Positions 1 through 7,450 of a stretch of 64,000 bases of DNA are shown here, piece after piece. This stretch comes from an uncultured Tenacibaculum sp. (GTDB lineage Bacteria > Bacteroidota > Bacteroidia > Flavobacteriales > Flavobacteriaceae). The DNA is taken from contig NZ_CANMMT010000001.1 of NCBI RefSeq assembly GCF_947499065.1, positions 310,001 to 374,000 of the forward strand. The letters run 5' to 3'. Made by a program: the position numbers and the translations under genes. The notes under the pieces are model-generated. The model had not been told where the DNA came from, searched no databases, and saw nothing but the letters and a program-made list of their open reading frames with translations. Each line of letters starts with the position of its first letter. Within the stretch, counting starts at the first letter, position 1.

Positions 1-108
1 CTTGTTCTCTTAGGAGAAACCCAAGAATACGAACCTCTTAGCAGAGCTGCTTACTACAAAGCAATACGAGAGCAAAATAATAAGAAAGAAAATTTATCTG
101 ATGAATAA
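1..108 (+). CDS. tdk: Thymidine kinase, C-terminal end (partial)
   Basis: Frame 1 is open from the left edge of the window and stops at 106-108, giving 35 residues. The peptide contains GETQEYEPLSRAAYYK, which resembles the end of bacterial type II thymidine kinases, where a GxxExYxPxxR segment follows the last zinc ligands. The enzyme phosphorylates thymidine to dTMP in the salvage pathway. The stop overlaps the alanine racemase start by 8 bp, so the two genes are probably co-transcribed; a tdk-alr-mscL order is common in Flavobacteriaceae. Only the tail is visible, so the assignment rests on this short segment and the gene order. Confidence 0.7.
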   Translation, partial: LVLLGETQEYEPLSRAAYYKAIREQNNKKENLSDE

Positions 109-1201
109 TCATGTTACCGTTTTAGAAATAGATGCTGTATCTCTACAACATAACCTCGCTTATTTTAAACAAAAACTAAATCCTAACACAAAGGTTTTAG
201 CTGTTGTTAAAGCTTTTGGTTACGGAAGTGAATCTACAGAAATAGCTAAATTACTTCAAGATAAGGTAGATTATTTTGCTGTTGCTTATTCTAATGAAGG
301 TATCATTTTACGTGAAGCCGGTATTAAAACTCCTATTTTAGTTTTACATCCGCAAATTCAAAACTTAGAAGAAATTGTTAAACACAGATTAGAACCTAAT
401 TTATATAATTTCAAAATACTTGATGCTTTTCTTAAACTAGCCGACAAAGCTCCTTTAATGAACTACCCTATTCATATTAAATTCAATACTGGCTTAAACA
501 GGTTAGGTTTTTGGCACACAGATGTTCCAACGATTATTACACAGATAAAAAGTTCAAACAATATAAAGGTTCAATCTATTTTTTCTCATCTTGCTGCCAG
601 TGAAGACCCTAATGAACAAAATTTCACTATTGGACAAATTAACAACTTTGCCTACATTGTAAAACAATTTTACGATCATTTAGGATATGAACCTATGATT
701 CATATTTTAAACACATCTGGTGTTATCAATTATCCTCAAGCACAATTTGATATGGTTCGTGTTGGAATTGGTTTATATGGCTTTGGAAACAATGAGCAAG
801 AAACAAGTCAATTAAGAAACACACATACCTTAAAATCAATTATTTCTCAAATACACTTAATCCAACCAGGAGAAACTGTAGGATATAATAGAGCTTTTGT
901 TGCTAGTAGACCTACTCAAAGTGCCACTATTCCTGTTGGTCATGCCGATGGTATTTCAAGAAAACTAGGCAATAAAAAAGGTTATGTTTTTATTAATGGT
1001 CAACCCGTTCCAATTATAGGTAATGTTTGTATGGATATGATTATGGTTGATGTTACTGACCTAGATTGTAAAGAAGGTGATGAAGTTATTCTTTTCAATC
1101 ACCAAAAACACATCGAATATATTGCACATAACTGCGAAACAATTCCTTACGAAATCTTAACCGCTATTTCTCAACGCGTAAAAAGATTGGTTAAGAGTTA
1201 A
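101..1201 (+). CDS. alr: Alanine racemase
   Basis: This PLP-dependent enzyme interconverts L- and D-alanine for peptidoglycan synthesis in the cytoplasm. At 366 residues it has the usual length. The PLP lysine is K37 in AVVKAFGYG, and the catalytic tyrosine is Y262 in ETVGYNRAF. The NVCMDMIMVDV segment of the C-terminal beta domain and PVGHADG are also present. The usual Asn after the PLP lysine (VVKANAYGHG) is replaced by Phe. The start overlaps the tdk stop by 8 bp and mscL follows after 44 bp, so an operon is likely. Confidence 0.96.
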   Translation: MNNHVTVLEIDAVSLQHNLAYFKQKLNPNTKVLAVVKAFGYGSESTEIAKLLQDKVDYFAVAYSNEGIILREAGIKTPILVLHPQIQNLEEIVKHRLEPNLYNFKILDAFLKLADKAPLMNYPIHIKFNTGLNRLGFWHTDVPTIITQIKSSNNIKVQSIFSHLAASEDPNEQNFTIGQINNFAYIVKQFYDHLGYEPMIHILNTSGVINYPQAQFDMVRVGIGLYGFGNNEQETSQLRNTHTLKSIISQIHLIQPGETVGYNRAFVASRPTQSATIPVGHADGISRKLGNKKGYVFINGQPVPIIGNVCMDMIMVDVTDLDCKEGDEVILFNHQKHIEYIAHNCETIPYEILTAISQRVKRLVKS

Positions 1202-1245
1202 TTTTTTTTTAATTTACAACTCAATTAACTATAAAAACCAAAAAT

Positions 1246-1656
1246 ATGGGAATGCTCAAAGAGTTTAAAGACTTTGCAATGAAAGGGAACCTAGTCGACA
1301 TTGCAGTAGGTTTTGTAATGGGTGCTGCTTTTAATAAAGTAGTAGCTTCTTTTACTGGAGGAATCGTTTCTCCTCTTATTGGACTATTATTTAATGCCGA
1401 CTTTAAAGATTTAAAGTACATTATAAAAGATGGTGTTGCTGACGAATCTGGAAAAATCACTGGTGAAGTAGCTGTACTTTATGGTGAATTTCTAACTAAC
1501 TTAATTGACTTTATCATTGTTGCCTTTGTAATGTTTATGATTGTTAAAGCCGTTAATAAGTTAAAGAAAAAAGAAGAACCGGCTCCTGCTGCTCCTAAAG
1601 GTCCAACTCAAGAAGAATTATTAGCACAAATTAGAGACTTATTAAAAGATAAATAA
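1246..1656 (+). CDS. mscL: Large-conductance mechanosensitive channel MscL
   Basis: This is the inner-membrane emergency valve that releases solutes on hypo-osmotic shock. The 136-residue protein is typical in length. The amphipathic N-terminus and first membrane helix carry the hallmark GNLVDIAVGFVMGAAF, a second helix lies around residues 85-105 (IDFIIVAFVMFMIV), and the tail has KKKEEPAPAAPKGP followed by a short coiled helix. It follows alr by 44 bp and ends at a strong terminator, so it is the last gene of the tdk-alr-mscL unit. Confidence 0.97.
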   Translation: MGMLKEFKDFAMKGNLVDIAVGFVMGAAFNKVVASFTGGIVSPLIGLLFNADFKDLKYIIKDGVADESGKITGEVAVLYGEFLTNLIDFIIVAFVMFMIVKAVNKLKKKEEPAPAAPKGPTQEELLAQIRDLLKDK

Positions 1657-1683
1657 GCTACTAAAAGTGAACAAATACTAAAA

Positions 1684-1711
1684 AAGCACTTGTAATCTAT
1701 TACAAGTGCTT
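1684..1711. terminator. Bidirectional Rho-independent terminator
   Basis: A perfect 12-bp stem (AAGCACTTGTAA / TTACAAGTGCTT) with a 4-nt TCTA loop has an A-run on the left and a T-run on the right. It lies between the convergent ends of mscL and the XRE-like gene, so it can serve both strands. Confidence 0.92.
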
Positions 1712-1714
1712 TTT

Positions 1715-2713
1715 TTATATAAATGACATAATAGCCTTTGAATTTATTTGATGTTTTAGCTGCTCTATCTTCTCATACATTAATGTAAAAAACATCCTTC
1801 TCTCTACCTCTGCACTACCTGATATATTTTGAGAAAATTGTAATTGTTTTTGAAAATACTCATCTACTTCGTTACAAATTATTTTATCCTCAATTCTCAT
1901 ATAAGAAAGAGATGTATAAGGCACTAACAAGCCTTTTTTTGTCTCAGACTTTAAAAATAAAACATGATTAATATTCACCAATTTATTGTAATACAATTCA
2001 TATTTCAAATCTTTTTTAGAGTTCCAAACTTTATTTCTCGCTTTTTCTTCAATCCTTTCTATAAGCAATAATATCTCATCACATAATTGTAAAGCCTCAG
2101 TTCGGGTTATCAGCTTAGTTTTATAAAAGTAATATATTGTATGTAAGCAACTATTAATCGTAGTATCACTCCAAACATCAGTTATAGAAACCTCTTTAAA
2201 TTTTTCTCTAAAACGTTTGGATTCATTTGTAAAAAATTGCTTTTCAATAAATTTACTAAAAGGCTCTATTTTACTTTCTTCTTTTTTTGATAAAAAATTC
2301 AGATACACATAAACCCTAAATTTACTGTACAATGTATTTACTGGAATATGATAAATTGGAATATTTTTAGCTGTATAATATACTTTTGAATTCTTATCAG
2401 ATGCATAAGTAGCTACATAAAAAGCTATATCTTTATAAAAATCATTTACACCTTCATAAGTGTTTACATAATCATTTTTAATAATACTTTTAGATAAAGT
2501 ACTACTTATATTATACAGTTTATTTAATGAAATTTTATAATATCTTGCTAACTCTAACGCCTCCTTAAACGACAATGATGTTTTCCCATTTATTCGTCTA
2601 TAAGCAGCATCATAACTTATATCAAGTACATCAGCTATCTCCTCAGTAAACAAAACATTGTTTGGCAACTTTTCTTTTATAAGATTGAAAAGCTTATCTT
2701 TTTCTACACTCAT
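1715..2713 (-). CDS. XRE-like helix-turn-helix regulator with helical C-terminal region
   Basis: The 332-residue protein starts with a DNA-binding region (about residues 15-65). It includes EEIADVLDISYDAAYRRINGK, a helix-turn-helix of the XRE/BetR type. The rest (about 85-330) is rich in Lys, Glu and Tyr and predicted to be helical, with no enzyme motif I recognise. One short N-terminal HTH plus a long helical C-terminal part is also the layout of Rgg/RRNPP peptide-sensing regulators, but no TPR signature can be proven by eye. It is monocistronic on the minus strand. Its promoter region contains a 24-bp near-palindrome and faces a tiny plus-strand transcript unit. Confidence 0.6.
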   Translation of the reverse strand: MSVEKDKLFNLIKEKLPNNVLFTEEIADVLDISYDAAYRRINGKTSLSFKEALELARYYKISLNKLYNISSTLSKSIIKNDYVNTYEGVNDFYKDIAFYVATYASDKNSKVYYTAKNIPIYHIPVNTLYSKFRVYVYLNFLSKKEESKIEPFSKFIEKQFFTNESKRFREKFKEVSITDVWSDTTINSCLHTIYYFYKTKLITRTEALQLCDEILLLIERIEEKARNKVWNSKKDLKYELYYNKLVNINHVLFLKSETKKGLLVPYTSLSYMRIEDKIICNEVDEYFQKQLQFSQNISGSAEVERRMFFTLMYEKIEQLKHQINSKAIMSFI

Positions 2714-2745
2714 ACTTTTTACTCAATAGATTTTTCTTAAAAACC

Positions 2746-2769
2746 GCAAAAAGAAATTTTTTCTTTTGC
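2746..2769. promoter_or_regulatory. Near-palindrome between the regulator and a short divergent unit
   Basis: The sequence GCAAAAAGAAA followed by TTTTTTC and TTTTGC reads almost the same on both strands. Each arm ends in a weak -7-like box (TTCTTTTG on plus, TCTTTTTG on minus; consensus TAnnTTTG). It lies 33 bp upstream of the regulator start, so it could be an operator for autoregulation with divergent promoters. This is inferred from symmetry only. Confidence 0.35.
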
Positions 2770-2822
2770 ATTATTCACAACCACGCTTAACATAAAAACT
2801 TATTAATTTGTTTAACAAGCTT

Positions 2823-2855
2823 ATGCTAGGTGATCAGGGGGGAACATCTATTTAA
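2823..2855 (+). other. Tiny possible ORF (10 codons), divergent from the regulator
   Basis: An ATG at 2823 opens MLGDQGGTSI and stops at 2853. The same frame is open back to 2796, with a TTG at 2808 that would give a 15-residue peptide. The stretch is locally GC-rich (a run of six G at 2837-2842) in an AT-rich gap. A strong hairpin begins 8 bp after the stop, so the unit has the shape of a short independent transcript. It might encode a signalling peptide, be part of a small RNA, or mean nothing. Confidence 0.25.
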
Positions 2856-2863
2856 GTAAAAAG

Positions 2864-2893
2864 AAAGTCTTCTCTTTCCAGAGAGAAGACTTT
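2864..2893. terminator. Hairpin terminator, both strands
   Basis: A 12-bp stem (AAAGTCTTCTCT / AGAGAAGACTTT) has a short loop and is followed by TTGTTTTG on the plus strand and by a T-rich stretch on the minus strand. It is downstream of the minus-strand AhpD-like gene and also of the tiny plus-strand ORF. Confidence 0.85.
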
Positions 2894-2940
2894 TGTTTTG
2901 CTCTAATGTACGTAATTTTTAAAATTAAGTCAAGTATCAG

Positions 2941-3531
2941 TTAAATATGTTTTCCTTTTTCCCAACCATGCTTTCCTAAATACTGTTCTCCACTCTCTAC
3001 AGCTCCATCTTCAATAGAAGTCCCCATAGAGTCATTCCAACGATTTAGGTATCCGAATAAAGAAATTACACCTAACATTTCTACTATTTCTCCTTCATCC
3101 CAATGTTTGTATAATTCTGTCTTTATTTTTTCATCAACCATGTTAGGCACCATAGATGCAGCTAAAGAAAAATCTAACGCCGCTCTTTCAGCATCAGAAA
3201 ATGCAGGGTGAGTTTTATACTCCCAAATATTATCTAATTGCTCTTGTTCAGCTCCATAACGTTCAGCCGCTCTAATAGCATGTGCTTGACAATATCTACA
3301 ACCTGTAGCATTACTTGAAACCCAAGCAATCATTCTTTTTAAAGCAGATGTTACTCTCCCTTCATTAGCCATAACAGCTTTATTCAAATTGATAAAAGCT
3401 TTAGAAATGGCTGGTCTACGCTGCATTGTTAAAACTGAGTTTGGACAAAATCCTAATGTTTCATTAAAAAACTCAGCTAATTCTTTTGTTTCTAAGTCAT
3501 GATCTGCTGATAACGGTGTTACTAGTGGCAT
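2941..3531 (-). CDS. Carboxymuconolactone decarboxylase / AhpD-like peroxidase-related protein
   Basis: The 196-residue cytoplasmic protein belongs to the AhpD-like fold (peroxidase-related CMD family). The redox motif is C78-R-Y-C81-Q-A-H84, the CxxC-xx-H arrangement used by AhpD for thiol-dependent peroxide reduction, followed by IRAAERYG. The flanking helices (FFNETLGFCPNSV, FINLNKAVM) match the core of this family. The exact substrate is unknown. It is divergent from the OsmC gene, another thiol peroxidase family, with 119 bp between them, which suggests a shared role in peroxide handling. Confidence 0.85.
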   Translation of the reverse strand: MPLVTPLSADHDLETKELAEFFNETLGFCPNSVLTMQRRPAISKAFINLNKAVMANEGRVTSALKRMIAWVSSNATGCRYCQAHAIRAAERYGAEQEQLDNIWEYKTHPAFSDAERAALDFSLAASMVPNMVDEKIKTELYKHWDEGEIVEMLGVISLFGYLNRWNDSMGTSIEDGAVESGEQYLGKHGWEKGKHI

Positions 3532-3650
3532 ATATTTTTATTTTTGTTTTTATTAATAACTTTTTGCACTACGTTTGTGTAATAATTCGGCTTTCTAAGT
3601 CGACAGACACACAAAACAACTTACGCAAGAAACAAAAAAATAATCAAATT

Positions 3651-4076
3651 ATGGCATCACACACAGTCACAACAGTTTGGAAAGAAAACATGCAATTTGA
3701 AACCGACAATCCAAGCGGGCATAAAGTTTTAATTGACACTTCAGAAGAAAATGGAGGAAACAATTCTGGTTTAGGTCCAAAAGCCATGATGTTATCATCG
3801 CTAGCAGGATGCTCTGGTTTAGATGTTGTATCTTTATTAAAGAAAATGAGAACTTCTGTAAACGATTTTAAAATGGAAGTTACTGGAGAATTAACCGAAG
3901 AACACCCTAAATATTACGATAAAGTTACAGTAGATTATCATTTTTATGGAGATAATTTAGATGAAGATAAAATAAATAAAGCTGTTAAATTATCTATAGA
4001 TAAGTATTGTGGCGTAATGGAAATGTTTAGAAAATTTGCTGAAGTAAAAACTGCCATTCACTTTCACAATAATTAA
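3651..4076 (+). CDS. OsmC family peroxiredoxin-like protein
   Basis: OsmC/Ohr proteins reduce organic hydroperoxides with a pair of cysteines. The 141-residue form beginning MASHTVTTVW is chosen because it matches family length. The longer frame back to 3486 would add about 55 hydrophobic and low-complexity residues and overlap the divergent gene. The two conserved cysteines are C54 (LAGCSGLD) and C120 (DKYCGVM). recJ begins 18 bp downstream, so the genes may be co-transcribed. The AhpD-like neighbour on the other strand fits an oxidative-stress pair. Confidence 0.9.
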   Translation: MASHTVTTVWKENMQFETDNPSGHKVLIDTSEENGGNNSGLGPKAMMLSSLAGCSGLDVVSLLKKMRTSVNDFKMEVTGELTEEHPKYYDKVTVDYHFYGDNLDEDKINKAVKLSIDKYCGVMEMFRKFAEVKTAIHFHNN

Positions 4077-4094
4077 ATTATTAAAAAAATTGCT

Positions 4095-5780
4095 ATGCGT
4101 TGGAAATCAAAGCCAGAGCCAAACTCTAGTAACGTAAATCAATTGGCCAAAGAACTTGGTATAAGCAAAGTTCTTGCTAAAATTTTGGTTCAAAGAAACA
4201 TTGATACTTTTGATAAAGCTAAATTATTTTTTCGTCCTAATTTAAACGATTTACATGATCCTTTTTTAATGAAGGACATGAATATAGCTGTCCAACGAAT
4301 AGAAGAAGCCATTAATAAAGGTGAAAACATTTTAGTATATGGCGATTATGATGTTGATGGAACTACAGCTGTTTCCTTAATGTCTTCTTATCTAAAAACT
4401 ATTCACCCTAACATTTCTACTTATATCCCAGACAGATATAAAGAAGGATATGGTGTATCATATGACGGAATTGATTTTGCTGACGACAATGACTTTTCTC
4501 TTATTATAGCTTTAGACTGTGGTATCAAAGCAATAGACAAAGTAGCATATGCAAGCTCTAAAAATATTGACTTCATTATTTGTGATCATCACAAGCCTGG
4601 GAATGAAGTTCCAAAAGCTGTTGCTGTTTTAAACCCAAAACAAATAGACTGCAATTATCCTTATGATGAATTATGTGGTTGCGGAGTTGGTTTTAAACTA
4701 ATACAAGCATTGGCTTCTAGAAGAGGGGAAACCATTAATGACCTAATTCCTTATTTAGATTTAGTTGCTACCGCTATTGCTGCCGATATTGTTCCTATGA
4801 CTGGAGAAAACAGAACTTTAACTTATTTCGGTTTACAAGTTATTAACTCCCAACCAAGAAATGGTATTAGAGCAATTATACAACAGACTCAAAAAAAAGA
4901 ACTTACCATTACTGATGTTGTATTTATTATTGCTCCAAGAATTAATGCAGCTGGTAGAATGAAACACGGTAATTATGCTGTTGAGTTACTTACAGAAATG
5001 AATCTTGATGCAGCAGTTGAATTTGCTGGTGCAATAGAAAAATTCAATTCAGACCGAAAAGATTTAGACAAAAAAATTACTCAAGAAGCTTTAATGCAAA
5101 TTGAGGAAAATAAAGAAGAAGAGAATTTCACTTCTGTTGTTTTTGATGAATCTTGGCATAAAGGAGTTATCGGTATTGTAGCTTCTCGATTAATTGAAAC
5201 TTACTATCGTCCTACTTTAGTATTTACCAAAAGCGGAGAAAAACTAGCTGCTTCGGCACGTTCAGTCAAAGGTTTTGATGTATATAATGCTTTAGAACAA
5301 TGTTCAGAGTTTATAGAACAATTTGGAGGGCATAAATATGCAGCAGGTTTAACACTTCTTCCTGAACAATATGAAAATTTCAAAGCTAAATTTGAAGAGG
5401 TAGTTTCCAAAACAATCGATAAGGATTTATTGACACCTGAAGTTAGTATTGATGCTGAAATTGATTTATCTGAAATTACCCCCAAATTTTATAGAATTAT
5501 CCAACAAATGGCTCCTTTTGGGCCTCTAAATATGAAACCTGTTTTTTCTACATCATCAGTTAGAGATAATGGATACGGAAAACAAGTTGGAGCTGACAAA
5601 ACCCATTTAAAACTGAACATTATTTACGGTTCAGATAACAAAACTTATAACGCTATTGGTTTTAACCTTGGTAAAAAAATTAGTTCCATCCAAAATGATT
5701 TTGATATTGTTTACACATTAGATCAAAACACTTGGAACAACTATACTTCACTCCAATTAGTTTTAAAAGATTTAAGATAA
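4095..5780 (+). CDS. recJ: Single-stranded-DNA-specific exonuclease RecJ
   Basis: RecJ is a 5'-3' single-strand DNA exonuclease of recombination and mismatch repair, from the DHH phosphoesterase superfamily. At 561 residues the length is normal. Motif I is D84-Y-D86-V-D-G, the DHH motif is D164-H165-H166 in ICDHHKPG, and the DHHA1 domain has the GGHKYAAGL segment. It lies 18 bp after the OsmC gene. All metal-binding residues that can be recognised are intact. Confidence 0.96.
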   Translation: MRWKSKPEPNSSNVNQLAKELGISKVLAKILVQRNIDTFDKAKLFFRPNLNDLHDPFLMKDMNIAVQRIEEAINKGENILVYGDYDVDGTTAVSLMSSYLKTIHPNISTYIPDRYKEGYGVSYDGIDFADDNDFSLIIALDCGIKAIDKVAYASSKNIDFIICDHHKPGNEVPKAVAVLNPKQIDCNYPYDELCGCGVGFKLIQALASRRGETINDLIPYLDLVATAIAADIVPMTGENRTLTYFGLQVINSQPRNGIRAIIQQTQKKELTITDVVFIIAPRINAAGRMKHGNYAVELLTEMNLDAAVEFAGAIEKFNSDRKDLDKKITQEALMQIEENKEEENFTSVVFDESWHKGVIGIVASRLIETYYRPTLVFTKSGEKLAASARSVKGFDVYNALEQCSEFIEQFGGHKYAAGLTLLPEQYENFKAKFEEVVSKTIDKDLLTPEVSIDAEIDLSEITPKFYRIIQQMAPFGPLNMKPVFSTSSVRDNGYGKQVGADKTHLKLNIIYGSDNKTYNAIGFNLGKKISSIQNDFDIVYTLDQNTWNNYTSLQLVLKDLR

Positions 5781-5784
5781 TTTT

Positions 5785-5803
5785 ATTTAGACCAAATCTA
5801 AAT
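5785..5803. promoter_or_regulatory. Inverted repeat upstream of the orphan gene at 5838
   Basis: Arms ATTTAGA and TCTAAAT are separated by CCAAA. The repeat ends 6 bp before a -7 box and so covers the -33 region. The pattern resembles palindromic metal-regulator boxes of the DtxR/MntR class, but this is appearance only. Confidence 0.4.
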
Positions 5804-5809
5804 AAAGCG

Positions 5810-5817
5810 TATATTTG
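5810..5817 (+). promoter_or_regulatory. -7 promoter box (TATATTTG)
   Basis: This is an exact match to the Bacteroidota -7 consensus TAnnTTTG, 20 bp upstream of the ATG at 5838. It supports that start over the TTG at 5832 and shows the gene has its own promoter rather than relying on recJ. Confidence 0.6.
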
Positions 5818-5837
5818 TTTCCATAATAATTTTGAAT

Positions 5838-6182
5838 ATGGAAAATGTTATAAAAATATACGATAATAATATTGGAATCTCTTTTCGTTGGAAAGGCATG
5901 GATTCTAGTCTAACACAAATAATATTTAACGATACTGGTTTTCATTTAACAGAAAATGAAATAGAAGAGTTTTTGGAAAAAGTAGTAGATTCTAAGTTAC
6001 AAAGAAACTGTTCTACTTGTATTAAAGGCGAAAATTGTAAATCTATTTTATTACAAACACCTTCAGAAAAAGTAAGCATGGCTGTATCTCAGGTTGAACT
6101 TGGACAAATTGACGATTTGTTAAAAGGCACACTTTTTCAACTTCGTTTAAATAGTTATTTAGCTGATATATGTAAAAATTAA
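5838..6182 (+). CDS. Conserved small protein of unknown function
   Basis: The 114-residue soluble protein begins MENVIKIYDNNIGIS. It has a cysteine cluster C-S-T-C-I-K-G-E-N-C around residues 58-67 and a C-terminal SYLADICKN. The overall shape (short beta-rich N-half, then a helical segment VSMAVSQVELGQIDDLLKG) reminds me of the Bacteroidota family DUF6686, but this is not certain. The cysteines could bind a metal. The gene has its own promoter with an inverted repeat in front and is closed by a perfect palindromic terminator. Confidence 0.6.
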   Translation: MENVIKIYDNNIGISFRWKGMDSSLTQIIFNDTGFHLTENEIEEFLEKVVDSKLQRNCSTCIKGENCKSILLQTPSEKVSMAVSQVELGQIDDLLKGTLFQLRLNSYLADICKN

Positions 6183-6208
6183 AAGAGCTTGCAATTGCAA
6201 GCTCTTTT
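6181..6208. terminator. Perfect palindromic terminator
   Basis: Fourteen bases (AAAAGAGCTTGCAA) are followed at once by their exact complement, ending in a T-run. It sits between the convergent orphan gene and the nuclease gene and can stop transcription from both sides. Confidence 0.9.
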
Positions 6209-6212
6209 AATT

Positions 6213-7262
6213 TTATTTTTCTTTTATTAAGTACATGTATACTGGATAGTGATCACTATATCCTCCTGTATATCTACCAAAAGAGAAACTTCTAAATGGA
6301 TATCCCTTATAACGTCCTTTCTTTTGAGTTAAGAATCTTTTATTGAAAATTCCTGACTTAAACATTTTAAAAGACGAAAAATCTTTTTCTCCTTTATCTA
6401 ATAATGGAGAAGAAATAAGAACTTGATCAAAAAGATTGATGTTATCTCTATACCCTAATGTATTAAATCCACGACGGAACATATTTTCATAAGGGTTGTA
6501 AATATCACCTTCATTTACGTTCTTCTTTTTCGCTTTCGTTTTTAAAACTGTTTTAAAGCTAGAATTAATAGGGTCGTCATTAAAATCACCCATAATAATT
6601 ACTTTAGGGTTTGGATCTGTCTTTTTAATGTTTTCAATTATTTGAGTAACCTTATAAGCAGCTTTTTCACGTAAAGGCCTACTTCTTGCTTCTCCTCCTC
6701 TACGAGATGGCCAGTGGTTTACAATTACATGCACTAATTCATCATCTAAATAACCAGATACCAAAAGAATATCTCTAGTATATATTTTTTTGTTATTTGA
6801 ATATATATTAGGATTAAAAGGCTCAAAGTGAATTGGTTTAAAGTAACGTTTTTGATATAATAAAGCTACATCAATTCCTCTCTTATCTGGTGAATCAAAA
6901 TGAATAATTCCGTAACGTTTTTTCTTTAACTTTTCAGTATTAACTAAATCTTCTAAAACTTTTTTGTTCTCAACTTCCACTACTCCTAATAATGCAGGGC
7001 TCGTTTTAGCTTTTTCTGCACCTAATTGAACAATTACATCAGAAAGTTTTTCCAGTTTATCCTTATATACTTCTTCTCGATTTCCTTCCATTTCCATCAT
7101 AGGACTAGCCTCATCATTCTTGTTAGGATCATTAACTGTATCAAAAAGATTCTCCAAGTTATAAAAACCTACAGTTCTTATCTTAAACTTTTTAGGGGCC
7201 TTTTGAGCAAAAGAAGTTGAAACTACTAATGCAACAATAAAAAGGGATATTATTTTCTTCAT
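6213..7262 (-). CDS. Secreted endonuclease/exonuclease/phosphatase (EEP) family protein
   Basis: The 349-residue protein has an N-terminal signal peptide (MKKIISLFIVALVVSTSFAQ). This fixes the start at 7262, since an upstream ATG at 7331 would add 23 odd residues and lies beyond the likely promoter. EEP motifs follow in order: GVVEVENKKVL (catalytic Glu), NHWPSRRGG, GDFNDDP (Asp/Asn) and SDHYPVYM (terminal Asp-His). The family comprises DNases, sphingomyelinases and phosphatases; with export and the divergent receptor and lamin-tail lipoprotein, a nuclease acting outside the inner membrane is the best guess. The substrate is not proven. Confidence 0.85.
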   Translation of the reverse strand: MKKIISLFIVALVVSTSFAQKAPKKFKIRTVGFYNLENLFDTVNDPNKNDEASPMMEMEGNREEVYKDKLEKLSDVIVQLGAEKAKTSPALLGVVEVENKKVLEDLVNTEKLKKKRYGIIHFDSPDKRGIDVALLYQKRYFKPIHFEPFNPNIYSNNKKIYTRDILLVSGYLDDELVHVIVNHWPSRRGGEARSRPLREKAAYKVTQIIENIKKTDPNPKVIIMGDFNDDPINSSFKTVLKTKAKKKNVNEGDIYNPYENMFRRGFNTLGYRDNINLFDQVLISSPLLDKGEKDFSSFKMFKSGIFNKRFLTQKKGRYKGYPFRSFSFGRYTGGYSDHYPVYMYLIKEK

Positions 7263-7280
7263 TTTATAAAATTTACGCGG

Positions 7281-7288
7281 CAAAAATA
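7281..7288 (-). promoter_or_regulatory. -7 promoter box of the EEP gene
   Basis: On the minus strand this reads TATTTTTG, an exact TAnnTTTG match 18 bp before the ATG at 7262, with a TTG 15 bp further upstream. It rules out the longer reading frame that starts at 7331. Confidence 0.55.
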
Positions 7289-7342
7289 AAACAAATTTTA
7301 AGCCAATTAATTTTTTAACATATAAAACCACTTATTCATAAT

Positions 7343-7364
7343 GTTAACTTAACATTAACCTAAT
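7343..7364 (+). promoter_or_regulatory. Two 11-bp direct repeats resembling a PhoB box
   Basis: GTTAACTTAAC is followed directly by ATTAACCTAAT, matching at 8 of 11 positions, so TTAAC recurs at one helical turn. PhoB boxes elsewhere are also 11-bp direct repeats placed over the -35 region. Candidate -7 boxes follow at 7376-7383 (TAATTTTG) and 7398-7405 (TATTTTTG). Control by a PhoB-like response regulator is inferred. Confidence 0.4.
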
Positions 7365-7375
7365 TATTATTTTAC

Positions 7376-7405
7376 TAATTTTGCATCCCTTTTGTCATAT
7401 TTTTG
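7376..7405 (+). promoter_or_regulatory. Promoter region of the TonB receptor, two -7 candidates
   Basis: TAATTTTG (7376-7383) and TATTTTTG (7398-7405) both match TAnnTTTG. Either places the start point 40-65 nt before the ATG at 7451. Which one is used cannot be told from sequence. Confidence 0.55.
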
Positions 7406-7450
7406 GCAAGTTGGAATTAACATATTTAAATATTTTATAAACAAACATTT

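Noticed and set aside
3486..3650. N-terminal extension of the OsmC reading frame
   Set aside because: It overlaps the divergent AhpD-like gene, is hydrophobic/low-complexity, and OsmC proteins start at the MASHTV position.
7263..7331. Upstream in-frame extension of the EEP nuclease gene
   Set aside because: It contains the -7 box and would hide the clear signal peptide beginning MKKIISLF.
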